Positions 1 through 7,918 of a DNA stretch of 64,000 nt are shown in pieces. The DNA comes from an uncultured Dehalococcoidia bacterium (GTDB taxonomy: Bacteria; Chloroflexota; Dehalococcoidia; Lucifugimonadales; CATQGZ01). Position 1 is the stretch's first letter. Each line of letters opens with the position of its first letter. Under the pieces are notes generated by a model. That model was not told the DNA's origin. It saw only the letters and a list, made by a program, of their open reading frames with translations, and ran no database searches. The DNA is taken from the NCBI GenBank assembly GCA_958295685.1, contig OY282365.1:186001-250000 (forward strand). The letters are read 5' to 3'. A program made the translations under genes and the position numbers.

Positions 1-494
1 GGGTCGCGGCTGATGACGAGCGGGAGGGTGATGAACGGCCCTGCGTCCATCGGCCAGCACTTCAGGACGGGCAGTATGCCGAGGTCGGCGTCGCTGCCCT
101 CCAGCACGACCTCCTGGCAGGGCGCCCTGCGGACCGTCTTCGGCTGTGTCCTGGCAATTCCGGCGAGGTCCTTCAGGGTTCTGAGCTTGTCACCGATCCC
201 GGACGGGGGGTCGTGGACCAGCCCAAGCAGCGCCTCGACCCGATCGGTCAACTCGGAGACGTCCTCGACCCCCAGGGCCCAGGCGGTCCGCCGGTGAGTT
301 CCGAAGAGGTTGATCGCGGCGGGGGTGTCCGAGCCTTTCACGTTCTCGAACAGCAGGGCCGGCCCGCCGCTCTTGACGGTGCGGTCGGCTATTTCGGTGA
401 TCTCGAGGTCGGCGCTGACGGGGGCGCTGACGCGCCTGAGGTCCCCGCGGTCGTCCAGGAAATCGAGGAATGCGCGGATGTCTTTGAATGCCAT
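1..494 (-). CDS. UbiD-family decarboxylase, N-terminal part (cut by window edge)
   Basis: Reading the minus strand from an ATG at 494 gives about 164 open codons that run off the left edge. The start MAFKDIRAFLDFLDDRGDLR, followed by an ITEIADR segment and the GPALLFENVKG stretch, is the usual N-terminus of UbiD-type prenylated-FMN decarboxylases, which act on aromatic or unsaturated acids, for example in quinone synthesis. The PCQEVV and LPVLKCWPMDAGPFIT segments also fit. The catalytic E-R-E region lies outside the window. Only 5 bp separate it from the stop of the upstream adenylyltransferase fusion, so they are probably one transcript. The substrate cannot be told from this fragment. Confidence 0.88.
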   Translation of the reverse strand, partial: MAFKDIRAFLDFLDDRGDLRRVSAPVSADLEITEIADRTVKSGGPALLFENVKGSDTPAAINLFGTHRRTAWALGVEDVSELTDRVEALLGLVHDPPSGIGDKLRTLKDLAGIARTQPKTVRRAPCQEVVLEGSDADLGILPVLKCWPMDAGPFITLPLVISRD

Positions 495-499
495 ATCGG

Positions 500-1708
500 T
501 CAGAGCTCCCTTCCGGCCAGGCGTATCTCGGTGGAGGAGGCTTCCGAGCGGAACTTGGACTCAGGAATTGGTGCGAACATGTCTGTGAACCCCTCCGGCA
601 GCCGGACGTCGCCGAGCGTTCGGAACTCGCCGCCGTCGGCGCGCCCGGACACCAGGAATCGGCATCCCATGCGGCGGATATCCTCGAGCGCCGTCAGCAT
701 CCCGGCCGTTCCGCCGCGGTAATAGCGGGGCTGTACCAGGCGTTCGGCGGTGTCCGCGCCGATGACGAAGACGCTCCCCGGAAACAGGCGGGCCTTCTCG
801 TGGAAGAGCGGGGCCCGGCTCACCACGATCGGCGCCAGGTTTTCGAACTGTGACAGGCGGGCGCGAACCTCCCTCTCTTCCAGGGGAGGCTTGTCGACGT
901 TGGTGACGGATAGCTCGTAGGCCACGTCCGACTTCAGGATGTGGGCGGCGGCCCGTGCCATCTCCACGTGGCCCTCGTGCAGCGGGTTGAAGGAGCCGGG
1001 CAGGAGGGCGGGAGGGGCGGCGCCGTCGGCCTCCGACGCTCCGTCCGGGTGGACGGTCGCGTAAGACGGGTGGCCGGCCAGGAGGGCCTGCACGGGGTCG
1101 CCGTAGACCTCGGAATCGCTCTCGACGTGTTCGGCCGCGTCCGTGTCCCGCCATGGGGCGGAGTCGACCAGGAACGCCTCAGCCATCGCCCTTATGACGA
1201 GCGCGCTCACCACCGCGTCCTCGCCCGCGCGGTCTCTCGACCCCTTGGAGAGCCTCAGGCTGTACGTCCTGACGCCGCCGGAGCTCCACGAGGCGGCGTG
1301 GCAGCGGTGGCCGCCTCGCCTGGGGCGGCTCGTTGCGATAGAGGCGGTGCAGGCGATGCCCGCCACTGGGACGGCGTCCTTTCTCAGGCTCAGCGCGCGC
1401 CTGTATGCCGCTTCGGCCATGCTCCGTGCGGTGTCTGCGCTGACGCTCTGATCGGGATGCCTGCCCAGCAGGTCTGCGAGAGAAGCCGTCGAGTATGGGG
1501 CGACGGCTTCGAGCACGGTGTTCGACGCCCCGGGCACGCCGAGCAGCCAGGCCAGAGCGCCCGCCCCGCCGCCGGTTATCGCAACGACGGCCATGCGGGG
1601 CGATGCGTGAATCCTCTCGATCAGGTCATGTAGCTCGGAATGCAAGTGTGGCGACCCCGTTGGCTGCGGCTCGCTAAATATAAACGTGGTGGAGACGTCG
1701 TGCAACAT
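500..1708 (-). CDS. CinA/PncC-like domain fused to a nicotinate-nucleotide adenylyltransferase-like domain
   Basis: 402 residues from an ATG at 1708; the reading frame is open further upstream, but that part is arginine-rich out-of-frame style. Residues 35-185 resemble the CinA C-terminal (NMN amidohydrolase) fold: TGGGAGALAWLLGVPGAS followed by a YSTASLADLLG stretch. Residues 235-402 are a nucleotidyltransferase with GSFNPLHEGH (HxGH at 244-247) and a terminal SSTEIR at 391-396, the two ATP-handling motifs of NadD-type enzymes. In canonical PncC the first motif is ESCTGG with an essential Ser, and a Lys follows YSN; here the Ser position is Ala and the Lys position is Leu, so amidase activity is doubtful. 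The adenylyltransferase half looks intact. It lies 5 bp upstream of the UbiD-family gene. Confidence 0.8.
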   Translation of the reverse strand: MLHDVSTTFIFSEPQPTGSPHLHSELHDLIERIHASPRMAVVAITGGGAGALAWLLGVPGASNTVLEAVAPYSTASLADLLGRHPDQSVSADTARSMAEAAYRRALSLRKDAVPVAGIACTASIATSRPRRGGHRCHAASWSSGGVRTYSLRLSKGSRDRAGEDAVVSALVIRAMAEAFLVDSAPWRDTDAAEHVESDSEVYGDPVQALLAGHPSYATVHPDGASEADGAAPPALLPGSFNPLHEGHVEMARAAAHILKSDVAYELSVTNVDKPPLEEREVRARLSQFENLAPIVVSRAPLFHEKARLFPGSVFVIGADTAERLVQPRYYRGGTAGMLTALEDIRRMGCRFLVSGRADGGEFRTLGDVRLPEGFTDMFAPIPESKFRSEASSTEIRLAGREL

Positions 1709-1743
1709 GAGGCCGTCCGACGCGGCGGCGCGGCGCGCGCGTG

Positions 1744-2325
1744 CTACAGCAGGTCTATCAGCCTCCTCCGAAGCACGACCCGGGTGATCGAGAGGATGAG
1801 CACGCTCGATAGTATGAAGATGACGGACGAGCCGCTCCAGCCGTGAATCATCAGTCCCAGCGCCGTTCCGGCGGCCGGAGGGTGCTCGGTGTCGGTCGAG
1901 ACCATGATCAGGATGCTGAGTCCTACGGCCAGAGCGGCCATGACGTTGGAGACGTGGTTCGACTCTTCGATAGTTCCCAGGATGGCGGAGAAGACTCCGC
2001 CGACGACCACGGCCACCGCGTGGCCGCCAATCACCCTGCGGGGTGTCGCCGCGATGCTGTTCGGCACGGCGAAGACGATGAACGCGCTGGACGCCACGGC
2101 GACCACGATGGCGGCCTGGGCCACCACGTCCCGGACCAAGAGAACCGCGGCGATGAACACGGTCGCCAGGGCGCACTGGAACAGGTAGCTGTATGCGTGA
2201 GTGCGTATCCTGGGGTCCACCAGCCGCGAGGGGATGAGCCAGAGTGGATCCGGTGTCCTGGTCCTGACGTTTTCCGTGGAGTGCGCCTCCTGGGTCTCGC
2301 CGTACGTGCGGCCCTTCTTTCGCAT
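1744..2325 (-). CDS. HPP-family integral membrane protein
   Basis: 193 residues with about five hydrophobic segments (roughly 46-66, 70-88, 98-118, 126-142, 165-182) and the family signature HPPAAG at 148-153 in the pore-side position. HPP proteins are small inner-membrane proteins; some have been linked to nitrite transport, but the substrate of this one is unknown. The N-terminal 40 residues are hydrophilic. It is divergent from trkH and starts 35 bp upstream of the CinA-like fusion, so it may head that transcript. Confidence 0.82.
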   Translation of the reverse strand: MRKKGRTYGETQEAHSTENVRTRTPDPLWLIPSRLVDPRIRTHAYSYLFQCALATVFIAAVLLVRDVVAQAAIVVAVASSAFIVFAVPNSIAATPRRVIGGHAVAVVVGGVFSAILGTIEESNHVSNVMAALAVGLSILIMVSTDTEHPPAAGTALGLMIHGWSGSSVIFILSSVLILSITRVVLRRRLIDLL

Positions 2326-2484
2326 GATTCGGAGATTGAATTACACTACGACGAGCAGTTCAAGCATAACGAGGGTTCGTCTTCCTGGATCGGGGCAGGC
2401 TGTGAAGCTGAGGAGGGCGGGATTCGAGGACACAAGTCCGCTTCGCTCGCCCCCGGTTGTCTGGAACGACCGCGGCCCACCGCA

Positions 2485-2490
2485 TATAAT
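2485..2490 (+). promoter_or_regulatory. Candidate -10 box upstream of trkH
   Basis: A perfect TATAAT lies 40 bp before the trkH start. No convincing -35 hexamer is found at 16-18 bp, so this is only a candidate. The rest of the 204-bp divergent gap (2326-2529) shows nothing else recognisable. Confidence 0.35.
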
Positions 2491-2529
2491 CCCTGAGTCC
2501 GCCGCACGACGCCTCGGTACTCGAAACAC

Positions 2530-3990
2530 ATGACCATAGAGCGCAGAGAGAGCCAACACACGCAGCAGGCCTGGGAACCCAAGCCGGGTGACCGGGTCGT
2601 GCGCCGTCCGCGGCAGGATGAGATAGGCCCTGTGGTGGTGCGCGCCCCCGTTCGCAAGGTCCCCACGAGGGTGCTGGCCTCTCCGCTGCTGATAATCTAC
2701 GCCTTCGTGGGGTTCATAGTCGTCGGAACCCTGCTCCTCATGCTGCCGTTCACGCAGCACAGCGGAGAGGTTACGCCGTTCAGCGTAGCCATCTTCACCG
2801 CCACCTCGGCGGTCACGGTTACCGGCCTCGTGGTTCAGGACACGGCGTCCTACTGGACCCGTGGGGGCCAGGCGATCATCCTCGGTCTGATGTTCGTCGG
2901 CGGCCTCGGCTTCATGACCATCGGCACCTTCCTTCTGATACTGATAGGCCAGCGGGTCACGCTCACGCAGAGACTCCTGGTCAGGGAGAGCCTCGGGGTG
3001 AATCAGCTCGGCGGCCTGGTGCAGCTCACGGTTGCCATAGTGCTGGTAGCCGTCGTGATTCAGACGGTCGGATTCCTCGTCCTGCTGGCCAGGTTCTTGT
3101 CCATCTACTCGTTCGGCGAGGCCGCCTGGCAGGCCGTGTTCCACGCCGTGTCAGGATTCAACAACGCGGGGTTTGTCGCCTTCACCGAGAAGGGAGGGTT
3201 GGGGGAGTTTCAGGGAGACTGGGCTGTCCTCGGCGCGATGGGTCTGCTCATCCTGCTCGGCGCGATAAGCTACTGGGTCATGTTCGACGTGGTCCGGTAC
3301 CGCAGGTTCTCCCTCTTCACCCTCACCACGAAGCTGGTTCTGACCTTTACCGGCCTGCTGATCGTCCTGGGCGCCCTGGCGTTCCTCGCCTTCGAGTACA
3401 ACAATTCCGATACGATAGGCCCGATGTCCCTGGGAGACAAGCTGATGACGGCGGTCTTCGAGTCGGTGAGCGGCCGGACCGCCGGCTTCACGACCGTCGG
3501 CTTCGAGGCGACCAGGCAGCAGACCAACTTCTTCTTCACCAGCCTGATGTTCGTCGGCGGCGCGTCGGGCTCCGTGGCGGGCGGGATCAAGGTGAACACC
3601 TTTGCCATCATGCTGATCGCGGTGCTCTCGACCATCAGGGGCCGCTCGCACACGTCGGCGTTCGGCAGAGAGATACCGCAGACGCTCCTGCTCAGAGTGC
3701 TGGTCATCGGAGCGGTCTCCACGGCGTTCGTGTTCCTGGTGGCGCTGACCCTCACGTTCTCGGAGGTGGGGGTTGACTTCATAGACCTCTTCTTCGAGAG
3801 CGTCTCCGCTTTCGGCACCGTCGGCCTCAGCGCAGGGCTCACCTCGGATCTGTCCTACTGGGGGCACGCCATACTGATCATCACCATGTTCATCGGTAGA
3901 CTGGGGCCGCTCACCATCGGGCTGGCCATGGCGCGCCGCACGGAGCGCGGCCTCTACCGATTTGCACAGGAACAGGTTACAATAGGCTGA
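2530..3990 (+). CDS. trkH: Trk-type potassium uptake channel subunit TrkH/KtrB
   Basis: 486 residues, the usual length, in the inner membrane. Four pore-loop repeats are visible: AVTVTGL (95-100), GFNNAGF (209-215), GRTAGFTT (315-322) and AFGTVGLS (428-434). The central Gly of each is the potassium filter residue of the Trk/Ktr/HKT superfamily. The first 45 residues are charged and cytosolic, longer than in most KtrB proteins. The gene is followed after 60 bp by trkA, its gating partner, and then by three more nucleotide-binding or stress proteins, which together form a potassium-uptake locus. The start codon is the ATG at 2530; its ribosome site is weak. Confidence 0.96.
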   Translation: MTIERRESQHTQQAWEPKPGDRVVRRPRQDEIGPVVVRAPVRKVPTRVLASPLLIIYAFVGFIVVGTLLLMLPFTQHSGEVTPFSVAIFTATSAVTVTGLVVQDTASYWTRGGQAIILGLMFVGGLGFMTIGTFLLILIGQRVTLTQRLLVRESLGVNQLGGLVQLTVAIVLVAVVIQTVGFLVLLARFLSIYSFGEAAWQAVFHAVSGFNNAGFVAFTEKGGLGEFQGDWAVLGAMGLLILLGAISYWVMFDVVRYRRFSLFTLTTKLVLTFTGLLIVLGALAFLAFEYNNSDTIGPMSLGDKLMTAVFESVSGRTAGFTTVGFEATRQQTNFFFTSLMFVGGASGSVAGGIKVNTFAIMLIAVLSTIRGRSHTSAFGREIPQTLLLRVLVIGAVSTAFVFLVALTLTFSEVGVDFIDLFFESVSAFGTVGLSAGLTSDLSYWGHAILIITMFIGRLGPLTIGLAMARRTERGLYRFAQEQVTIG

Positions 3991-4050
3991 AGGCTGGCCG
4001 TGTGGGGCTTGCGGTTGTAATTGAACTGAGACCGCGTCTGAGAGGGACGG

Positions 4051-4746
4051 ATGAAGCAGCAGGTAGCGGTGATCGGTTTGGGCAGATTCGGCACCAACGT
4101 GGCCCGGTCGTTGTACAACTTGGGCCACGACGTGCTGGCCATCGACAAGCGTGAAGACCGCGTCCAGAACGTGATGGGGCAGGCCACGTATGCCCTGGCC
4201 GCCGACGCCACCAACGAGAACGTGCTGAAAGAGCTCGGCATCCCGGATTACGACGCTGCCGTCGTCGCCATCGGCTCCGACATCGTCCCCAGCATAATGG
4301 CGTCCGTGCTGCTGAAGGACATCGAGGTGCCCTACGTGGTGTCCCGCGCTTACAACGAACTCCATGGCAACACCCTGGAGCGGATAGGCGTGGACAAGGT
4401 GATACACGCCGAGTCGGAGATGGGCGTCCGGCTCGCCCACAGCCTGTTCAACCCCAACGTGCAGGAGTACCTGGAGCTGACTCCCAACTTCGGCATAAGC
4501 ACCATGAGGGTGCCCAGCCGTTTCGTGAACATGAGCCTGAAGGAGCTGGGCTTCTCCAGCCCCCGTGACCGCTACGGCCTCGCGGTCCTGGCGGTGAAGC
4601 GGGGCAGGGACGTCACGCTCAACCCCGACACCGACGACAGGATTCGGAAGGACGACTGGCTGGTCCTGGCAGGGCGGGGAGAGCTTCTGGACCGCCTGGA
4701 CTTTTCGTCCGACGGCGCTAACCACACCGAACTGACCAAGATATAA
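4051..4746 (+). CDS. trkA: TrkA/KtrA potassium uptake regulator (RCK protein)
   Basis: 231 residues. Residues 1-120 are a TrkA-N (RCK) Rossmann domain with GLGRFG at 9-14 and an acidic end to strand 2 (AIDKRED). Residues about 140-225 form a TrkA-C domain. Such proteins form octameric rings that bind ATP/ADP or NAD(H) and gate TrkH/KtrB from the cytosol. The single-RCK architecture is that of KtrA rather than the double-RCK enterobacterial TrkA. A GAGAGGGA ribosome site precedes the ATG. Confidence 0.94.
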   Translation: MKQQVAVIGLGRFGTNVARSLYNLGHDVLAIDKREDRVQNVMGQATYALAADATNENVLKELGIPDYDAAVVAIGSDIVPSIMASVLLKDIEVPYVVSRAYNELHGNTLERIGVDKVIHAESEMGVRLAHSLFNPNVQEYLELTPNFGISTMRVPSRFVNMSLKELGFSSPRDRYGLAVLAVKRGRDVTLNPDTDDRIRKDDWLVLAGRGELLDRLDFSSDGANHTELTKI

Positions 4747-4804
4747 CCCCTTGAGGCCCGATGCCGCCGCTTGGAAGCCTCTGTAGACAAGTAGGGCCAG
4801 GGAC

Positions 4805-5305
4805 TTGCTGAGAATCAGGGACCGGGTGTTCCGCGGTCGTGACGAAGCGGCCCCAGGCATCGCGTCGGTACTCGTCCCCGTAACGGGGGAGTGGTCGGAC
4901 GACGACGTGGTCAGGTTCGCGTGCGGCCTTGCCGGGCCGCGCAAGGGCATCCTACACGCGCTCTACGTCATAGAGGTCGAGAGGGGCCTGCCGGTCGACG
5001 TGGAGATCGCTCCCGCCACCGCCAAGGGTGAGCAGGTGCTCAGACACGTCGAGGAGATCGCAAAGACCCTCAGGTGCAAGAGCGAGGCGGAGCTCGTACA
5101 GGCCCGCCAGTCCGGGGCGGCAATCGTCCAGGAGGCCGTAGAAAGGAACGTGGACGCGGTCGTAATGAAGGCCCCCGATATGCGGGTGCACAACTCGTTC
5201 TCGCTGGGACAGACGGTGCCCTACGTGCTCGAGAACGCGCCATGCCTCGTGATCGTATGGCGGAACGGCATGGAGAAGGCTCGATCCAACGGACATGGCC
5301 CGTAG
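4805..5305 (+). CDS. Universal stress protein (UspA family)
   Basis: 166 residues from a TTG start preceded by AGGGCCAGGGA. The fold pattern fits UspA: a first strand ASVLVPVTGEWSDDD, a long alpha/beta middle and a last strand CLVIVWR. The Gly-rich ATP-binding signature G-2x-G-9x-G-S/T of ATP-binding Usps is not evident near the C-terminus (SLGQTVPYVLENAP), so it is probably a non-ATP-binding type. It lies between trkA and two single-domain TrkA-N proteins; Usp domains are common partners of ion transporters, so a regulatory role in potassium uptake is plausible. Confidence 0.75.
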   Translation: MLRIRDRVFRGRDEAAPGIASVLVPVTGEWSDDDVVRFACGLAGPRKGILHALYVIEVERGLPVDVEIAPATAKGEQVLRHVEEIAKTLRCKSEAELVQARQSGAAIVQEAVERNVDAVVMKAPDMRVHNSFSLGQTVPYVLENAPCLVIVWRNGMEKARSNGHGP

Positions 5306-5338
5306 AGTCCTCAGATCGTCACTCATGAGGTACAACCC

Positions 5339-5785
5339 ATGCTTCCGACGCTGAGCTGGGCCAGGGTAGACTCGAGACGCGCGGCGATCATGGGCTGCGG
5401 CCACACGGGTTCGTTCATAGCCTCCACCCTCGCTGAGGAGGGCTGGTCCCTCCGAGTCGTCGATCCCGACCCCGACTCGTTCAGCCTGCTCCCAAAGGGC
5501 ATGGTCGACGACGGCCGAATCCGCACGGTGGTCGGCGACGGCACCCGAGAGATGAGCCTCCGAAAGGCATTCGTTCATGACGCCCACGTCTTCATCGCCG
5601 TCTCGGGTAAGAGCGCCAGCAACATCATGGCGGCCCAGATCGCTAGGCACGTGCTCCACCTGCCGACGGTCGTGTGCCGCGTCGACCACCCGATCAGCAG
5701 GGAGGTGTACGAGAAGCTCGGGATCGTGACGGTCAGCACCGAAGCGCTGGTGGCCGACGCGATTCTCCGGGCCACTCGACAATAG
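5339..5785 (+). CDS. Single-domain TrkA-N (RCK) protein
   Basis: 148 residues: a TrkA-N nucleotide-binding domain and nothing else. GCGHTGS in the first loop and VVDPDPDS at the end of strand 2 are the dinucleotide-binding features; GDGTRE follows in the expected place. The domain ends where a TrkA-C domain would begin. GAGG sits 8 bp before the ATG. The next gene begins 5 bp after its stop and is a second stand-alone TrkA-N domain, so the two may pair as the two halves of a double-RCK TrkA. It could alternatively regulate a different channel. Confidence 0.85.
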   Translation: MLPTLSWARVDSRRAAIMGCGHTGSFIASTLAEEGWSLRVVDPDPDSFSLLPKGMVDDGRIRTVVGDGTREMSLRKAFVHDAHVFIAVSGKSASNIMAAQIARHVLHLPTVVCRVDHPISREVYEKLGIVTVSTEALVADAILRATRQ

Positions 5786-5789
5786 CCGA

Positions 5790-6224
5790 ATGTACGTGGT
5801 TATACTCGGGGCCGGTGAGGTCGGCCTCGGACTGACAAGATGGCTGCTGGCGGCCGACCATGAGGTCACCGTCATCGACCCGGACCCGTTGAGGTGCGCC
5901 GAGTTGGACGACGAGTTCGGCGGCATCTCGATAGTCGGGGACGGCACCGACCCCGACGTCCTTGCCAAGGCAGGGTGCAACAGGGCGGACGTCTTTGTGG
6001 GAGCGCGCGGGGCGGACGAGGAAAACCTCGTGGCCTGCCAACTCGCGCGCCACCATTTCCAGACTCTCAGAACGGTGTCGCTGGTCGCAATACCTGAGCG
6101 CGAGAGCCTCTTTGACCTGCTGGGAATCGACGCCACGGTCAACACCACCGATGCGGTCGTCGATCGGCTCAAGGACGGTCTCGGCGGGGCGCTGGCTCAA
6201 GAACTGGACGGGGACGGCGGATGA
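5790..6224 (+). CDS. Single-domain TrkA-N (RCK) protein
   Basis: 144 residues with a canonical start MYVVILGAGEVGLGL (GxGxxG), VIDPDPLRC at strand 2 and GDGTDPDVL after strand 3, all typical of TrkA-N domains. There is no TrkA-C domain. It is closely coupled to its neighbours: 5 bp after the previous TrkA-N gene and overlapping pheA by ATGA at 6221-6224. The pairing with the previous gene and the nearby trkH suggests a cytosolic potassium-channel regulator. Confidence 0.86.
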   Translation: MYVVILGAGEVGLGLTRWLLAADHEVTVIDPDPLRCAELDDEFGGISIVGDGTDPDVLAKAGCNRADVFVGARGADEENLVACQLARHHFQTLRTVSLVAIPERESLFDLLGIDATVNTTDAVVDRLKDGLGGALAQELDGDGG

Positions 6225-7048
6225 CCAGGCGACTAGGCTACCTGGGCCCGGCCGGATCCAATACGGAACTGGCCGCCCTGAAGCACGACGGCCGCGCCCT
6301 GCTCCTTCCCTTTGGGAGCAACCGGGCCGTTGCCGGGGCCGTCGACGCCGGAACGACCGACGAGGGCGTCGTCCCCATAGAGAACAGCCTCCAAGGGGCC
6401 GTGACGGACACCGTGGACATGCTCATCCACGACTACGACCTCCTCATACGGCACGAGATAATACTGCCGATCGAGCACCTCCTCATGGCCCGCGCGGGAA
6501 CCGACCTGGACGACGTCGAGGTGGTCTTCTCTCACCCGCAGGCGCTCGGACAATGCCGCGTCTTCCTGGCCGAGCGGCTCCCAGGCGCCGAGCTGGTGGC
6601 TTCCCTGAGCACGTCAGCCTCGGTCGAAGACATGCAACAGTCGGACCGGACCGCGGCCGCTATCGCCACGAGCCGGGCCGCCGAACTCTACCGGGCCGAG
6701 GTCATCGCCGAAGACATTCAGGACAACCCCAACAACACGACGCGCTTCGTGGTGCTCGCCGCCGCCGACCACCGGCCCACGGGCAGGGACAAGACCTCGA
6801 TCTGCTTCGACTTCAGCGAAGACGCCCCCGGGCAACTCTTCTCCGTCTTGGAAGAGTTCGCCAAGAGGCGCATAAACCTGACGAAGATCGAGTCCCGGCC
6901 AACGCGCCAGGACCTGGGGCGGTACATCTTCCTGGTGGACCTGGAGGGCCACCGCGGCGACAATGAGATCAGCGCGGCGCTGGAGGCCGTCCGGCGCCAC
7001 GTGTCCATGTTCAAGATACTCGGCTCCTACCCGGTCGGCGCCCCGTAG
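6221..7048 (+). CDS. pheA: Prephenate dehydratase
   Basis: 275 residues, the length of a monofunctional enzyme: a catalytic domain of about 1-180 and an ACT domain of about 190-270. It converts prephenate to phenylpyruvate in phenylalanine synthesis. Signs are YLGPAGSNTE at the start, PIENSLQGAV, the catalytic NNTTRF near 170 and the ESRP motif in the ACT domain that senses phenylalanine. There is no chorismate mutase domain. It overlaps the preceding TrkA-N gene by 4 bp, so it is translated with the potassium genes although its function is unrelated. Confidence 0.95.
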   Translation: MTRRLGYLGPAGSNTELAALKHDGRALLLPFGSNRAVAGAVDAGTTDEGVVPIENSLQGAVTDTVDMLIHDYDLLIRHEIILPIEHLLMARAGTDLDDVEVVFSHPQALGQCRVFLAERLPGAELVASLSTSASVEDMQQSDRTAAAIATSRAAELYRAEVIAEDIQDNPNNTTRFVVLAAADHRPTGRDKTSICFDFSEDAPGQLFSVLEEFAKRRINLTKIESRPTRQDLGRYIFLVDLEGHRGDNEISAALEAVRRHVSMFKILGSYPVGAP

Positions 7049-7081
7049 AGGGCCGCGCCGGGCCAGCCGAACCGCGCGTGC

Positions 7082-7492
7082 CTAAGCCGTGCTCCCCTTC
7101 TCGGCCTCAGCCGACTCGGCCTCGGCGGCCGTTCCTCGACCCATCCGCTCGTTGACCCGGTCGACCACAGGGCCGACCCGCTCCCGCACGCTGTCGACCG
7201 CTGGCGTCACTCGCTCCCGCACACTGTCGACCGCCGGCGTCACTCGCTCCCGCACGCTATCGACCGCTGGCGTCACTCGCTCCCGCACGTTGTCGACCGT
7301 GGGGGCGGTGCGCTCCCAGACGTTCGCGGCGATCTCCTCGGCCCGGGTCCTCAGGGCCTCGTTGTGCGCCGCCAGCTCCGCGCGGGTCTCGGCCCCCGAC
7401 TTGGGAGCGAGCAGGATGCCAACCACCGCTCCGACTATGCCTCCGGCAAGAAAACCCACCACGAACCCGCCGCCGCTGTTGTTATCACCCAT
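7082..7492 (-). CDS. YtxH-like small membrane protein with 11-residue repeats
   Basis: 136 residues from the ATG at 7492, chosen because AAGGAG lies upstream and because the open frame further upstream is another frame of the neighbouring gene. A glycine-rich hydrophobic segment (about 8-28, FVVGFLAGGIVGAVVGILLA) followed by PKSG is typical of YtxH proteins. From about residue 60 the chain has tandem 11-residue units related to RERVTPAVDSV, an amphipathic helix pattern like that of apolipoprotein or LEA repeats. The stop is in a short convergent gap after pheA. It probably works at the envelope or under stress, but the function is unknown. Confidence 0.75.
   Translation of the reverse strand: MGDNNSGGGFVVGFLAGGIVGAVVGILLAPKSGAETRAELAAHNEALRTRAEEIAANVWERTAPTVDNVRERVTPAVDSVRERVTPAVDSVRERVTPAVDSVRERVGPVVDRVNERMGRGTAAEAESAEAEKGSTA
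7160..7300 (-). repeat. 33-bp in-frame tandem repeat inside the YtxH-like gene
   Basis: Three to four near-identical 33-bp units encode the 11-residue repeats RERVTPAVDSV. The units differ by only one or two bases each, so the repeat has expanded recently or is being homogenised. Confidence 0.85.
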
Positions 7493-7508
7493 CTTCCCTA
7501 CTCCTTCT

Positions 7509-7796
7509 CTAGTCTCGCTTTTTGTTTGATTTACGCTTACGCGCCCCGAACAGGAACGCCGCCACCTTGCCCAACCCGAACGCCGCGCCTGAGCCGGCCG
7601 CCGCCGGCGCCACCACCTTCTCGGACACCGTGGAGACGATCTCATCCACGTTCTCAAGGGCGCGGTTCGCCGTCTTCAGCATCCGCGACACCTTCACGTA
7701 GACTGCCACGCCTGCCAGCGTCATCAGGAACAGTAACACCAGCAACACGATGTCCCTGATCATTGCTATGGTCTCGGCGGTTTCCAATAGGGTCAC
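7509..7796 (-). CDS. Small single-pass membrane protein (DUF948-like)
   Basis: 95 residues: an N-terminal hydrophobic helix at about 13-35 (DIVLLVLLFLMTLAGVAVYV), then an amphipathic stretch resembling DUF948 proteins (MLKTANRALENVDEIVSTVSEKV), an Ala/Gly-rich segment and a very basic tail (ARKRKSNKKRD). It sits 16 bp upstream of the YtxH-like gene; this pairing recurs in many bacteria and suggests a shared envelope role. There is no catalytic motif. The 122-bp gap to the next upstream gene holds nothing recognised. Confidence 0.65.
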   Translation of the reverse strand: MTLLETAETIAMIRDIVLLVLLFLMTLAGVAVYVKVSRMLKTANRALENVDEIVSTVSEKVVAPAAAGSGAAFGLGKVAAFLFGARKRKSNKKRD

Positions 7797-7918
7797 CTGT
7801 AGTCACCGGGCAATGTGAATTGTTGACTCAATCATAGCACGCGGCAGGGGCGAGCCGCAACGCGAAGCCGTCCCGCCGGCGTCCGGCTCCTGTCTCTCCG
7901 CTAGGTGAAAGCGGCGCG

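Noticed and set aside
3151..4950. A 599-codon open frame on the minus strand opposite trkH and trkA
   Set aside because: It is the antisense shadow of real genes in GC-rich DNA: its composition is rich in His, Gln, Arg and it matches no family, whereas the plus strand encodes clear TrkH and TrkA.
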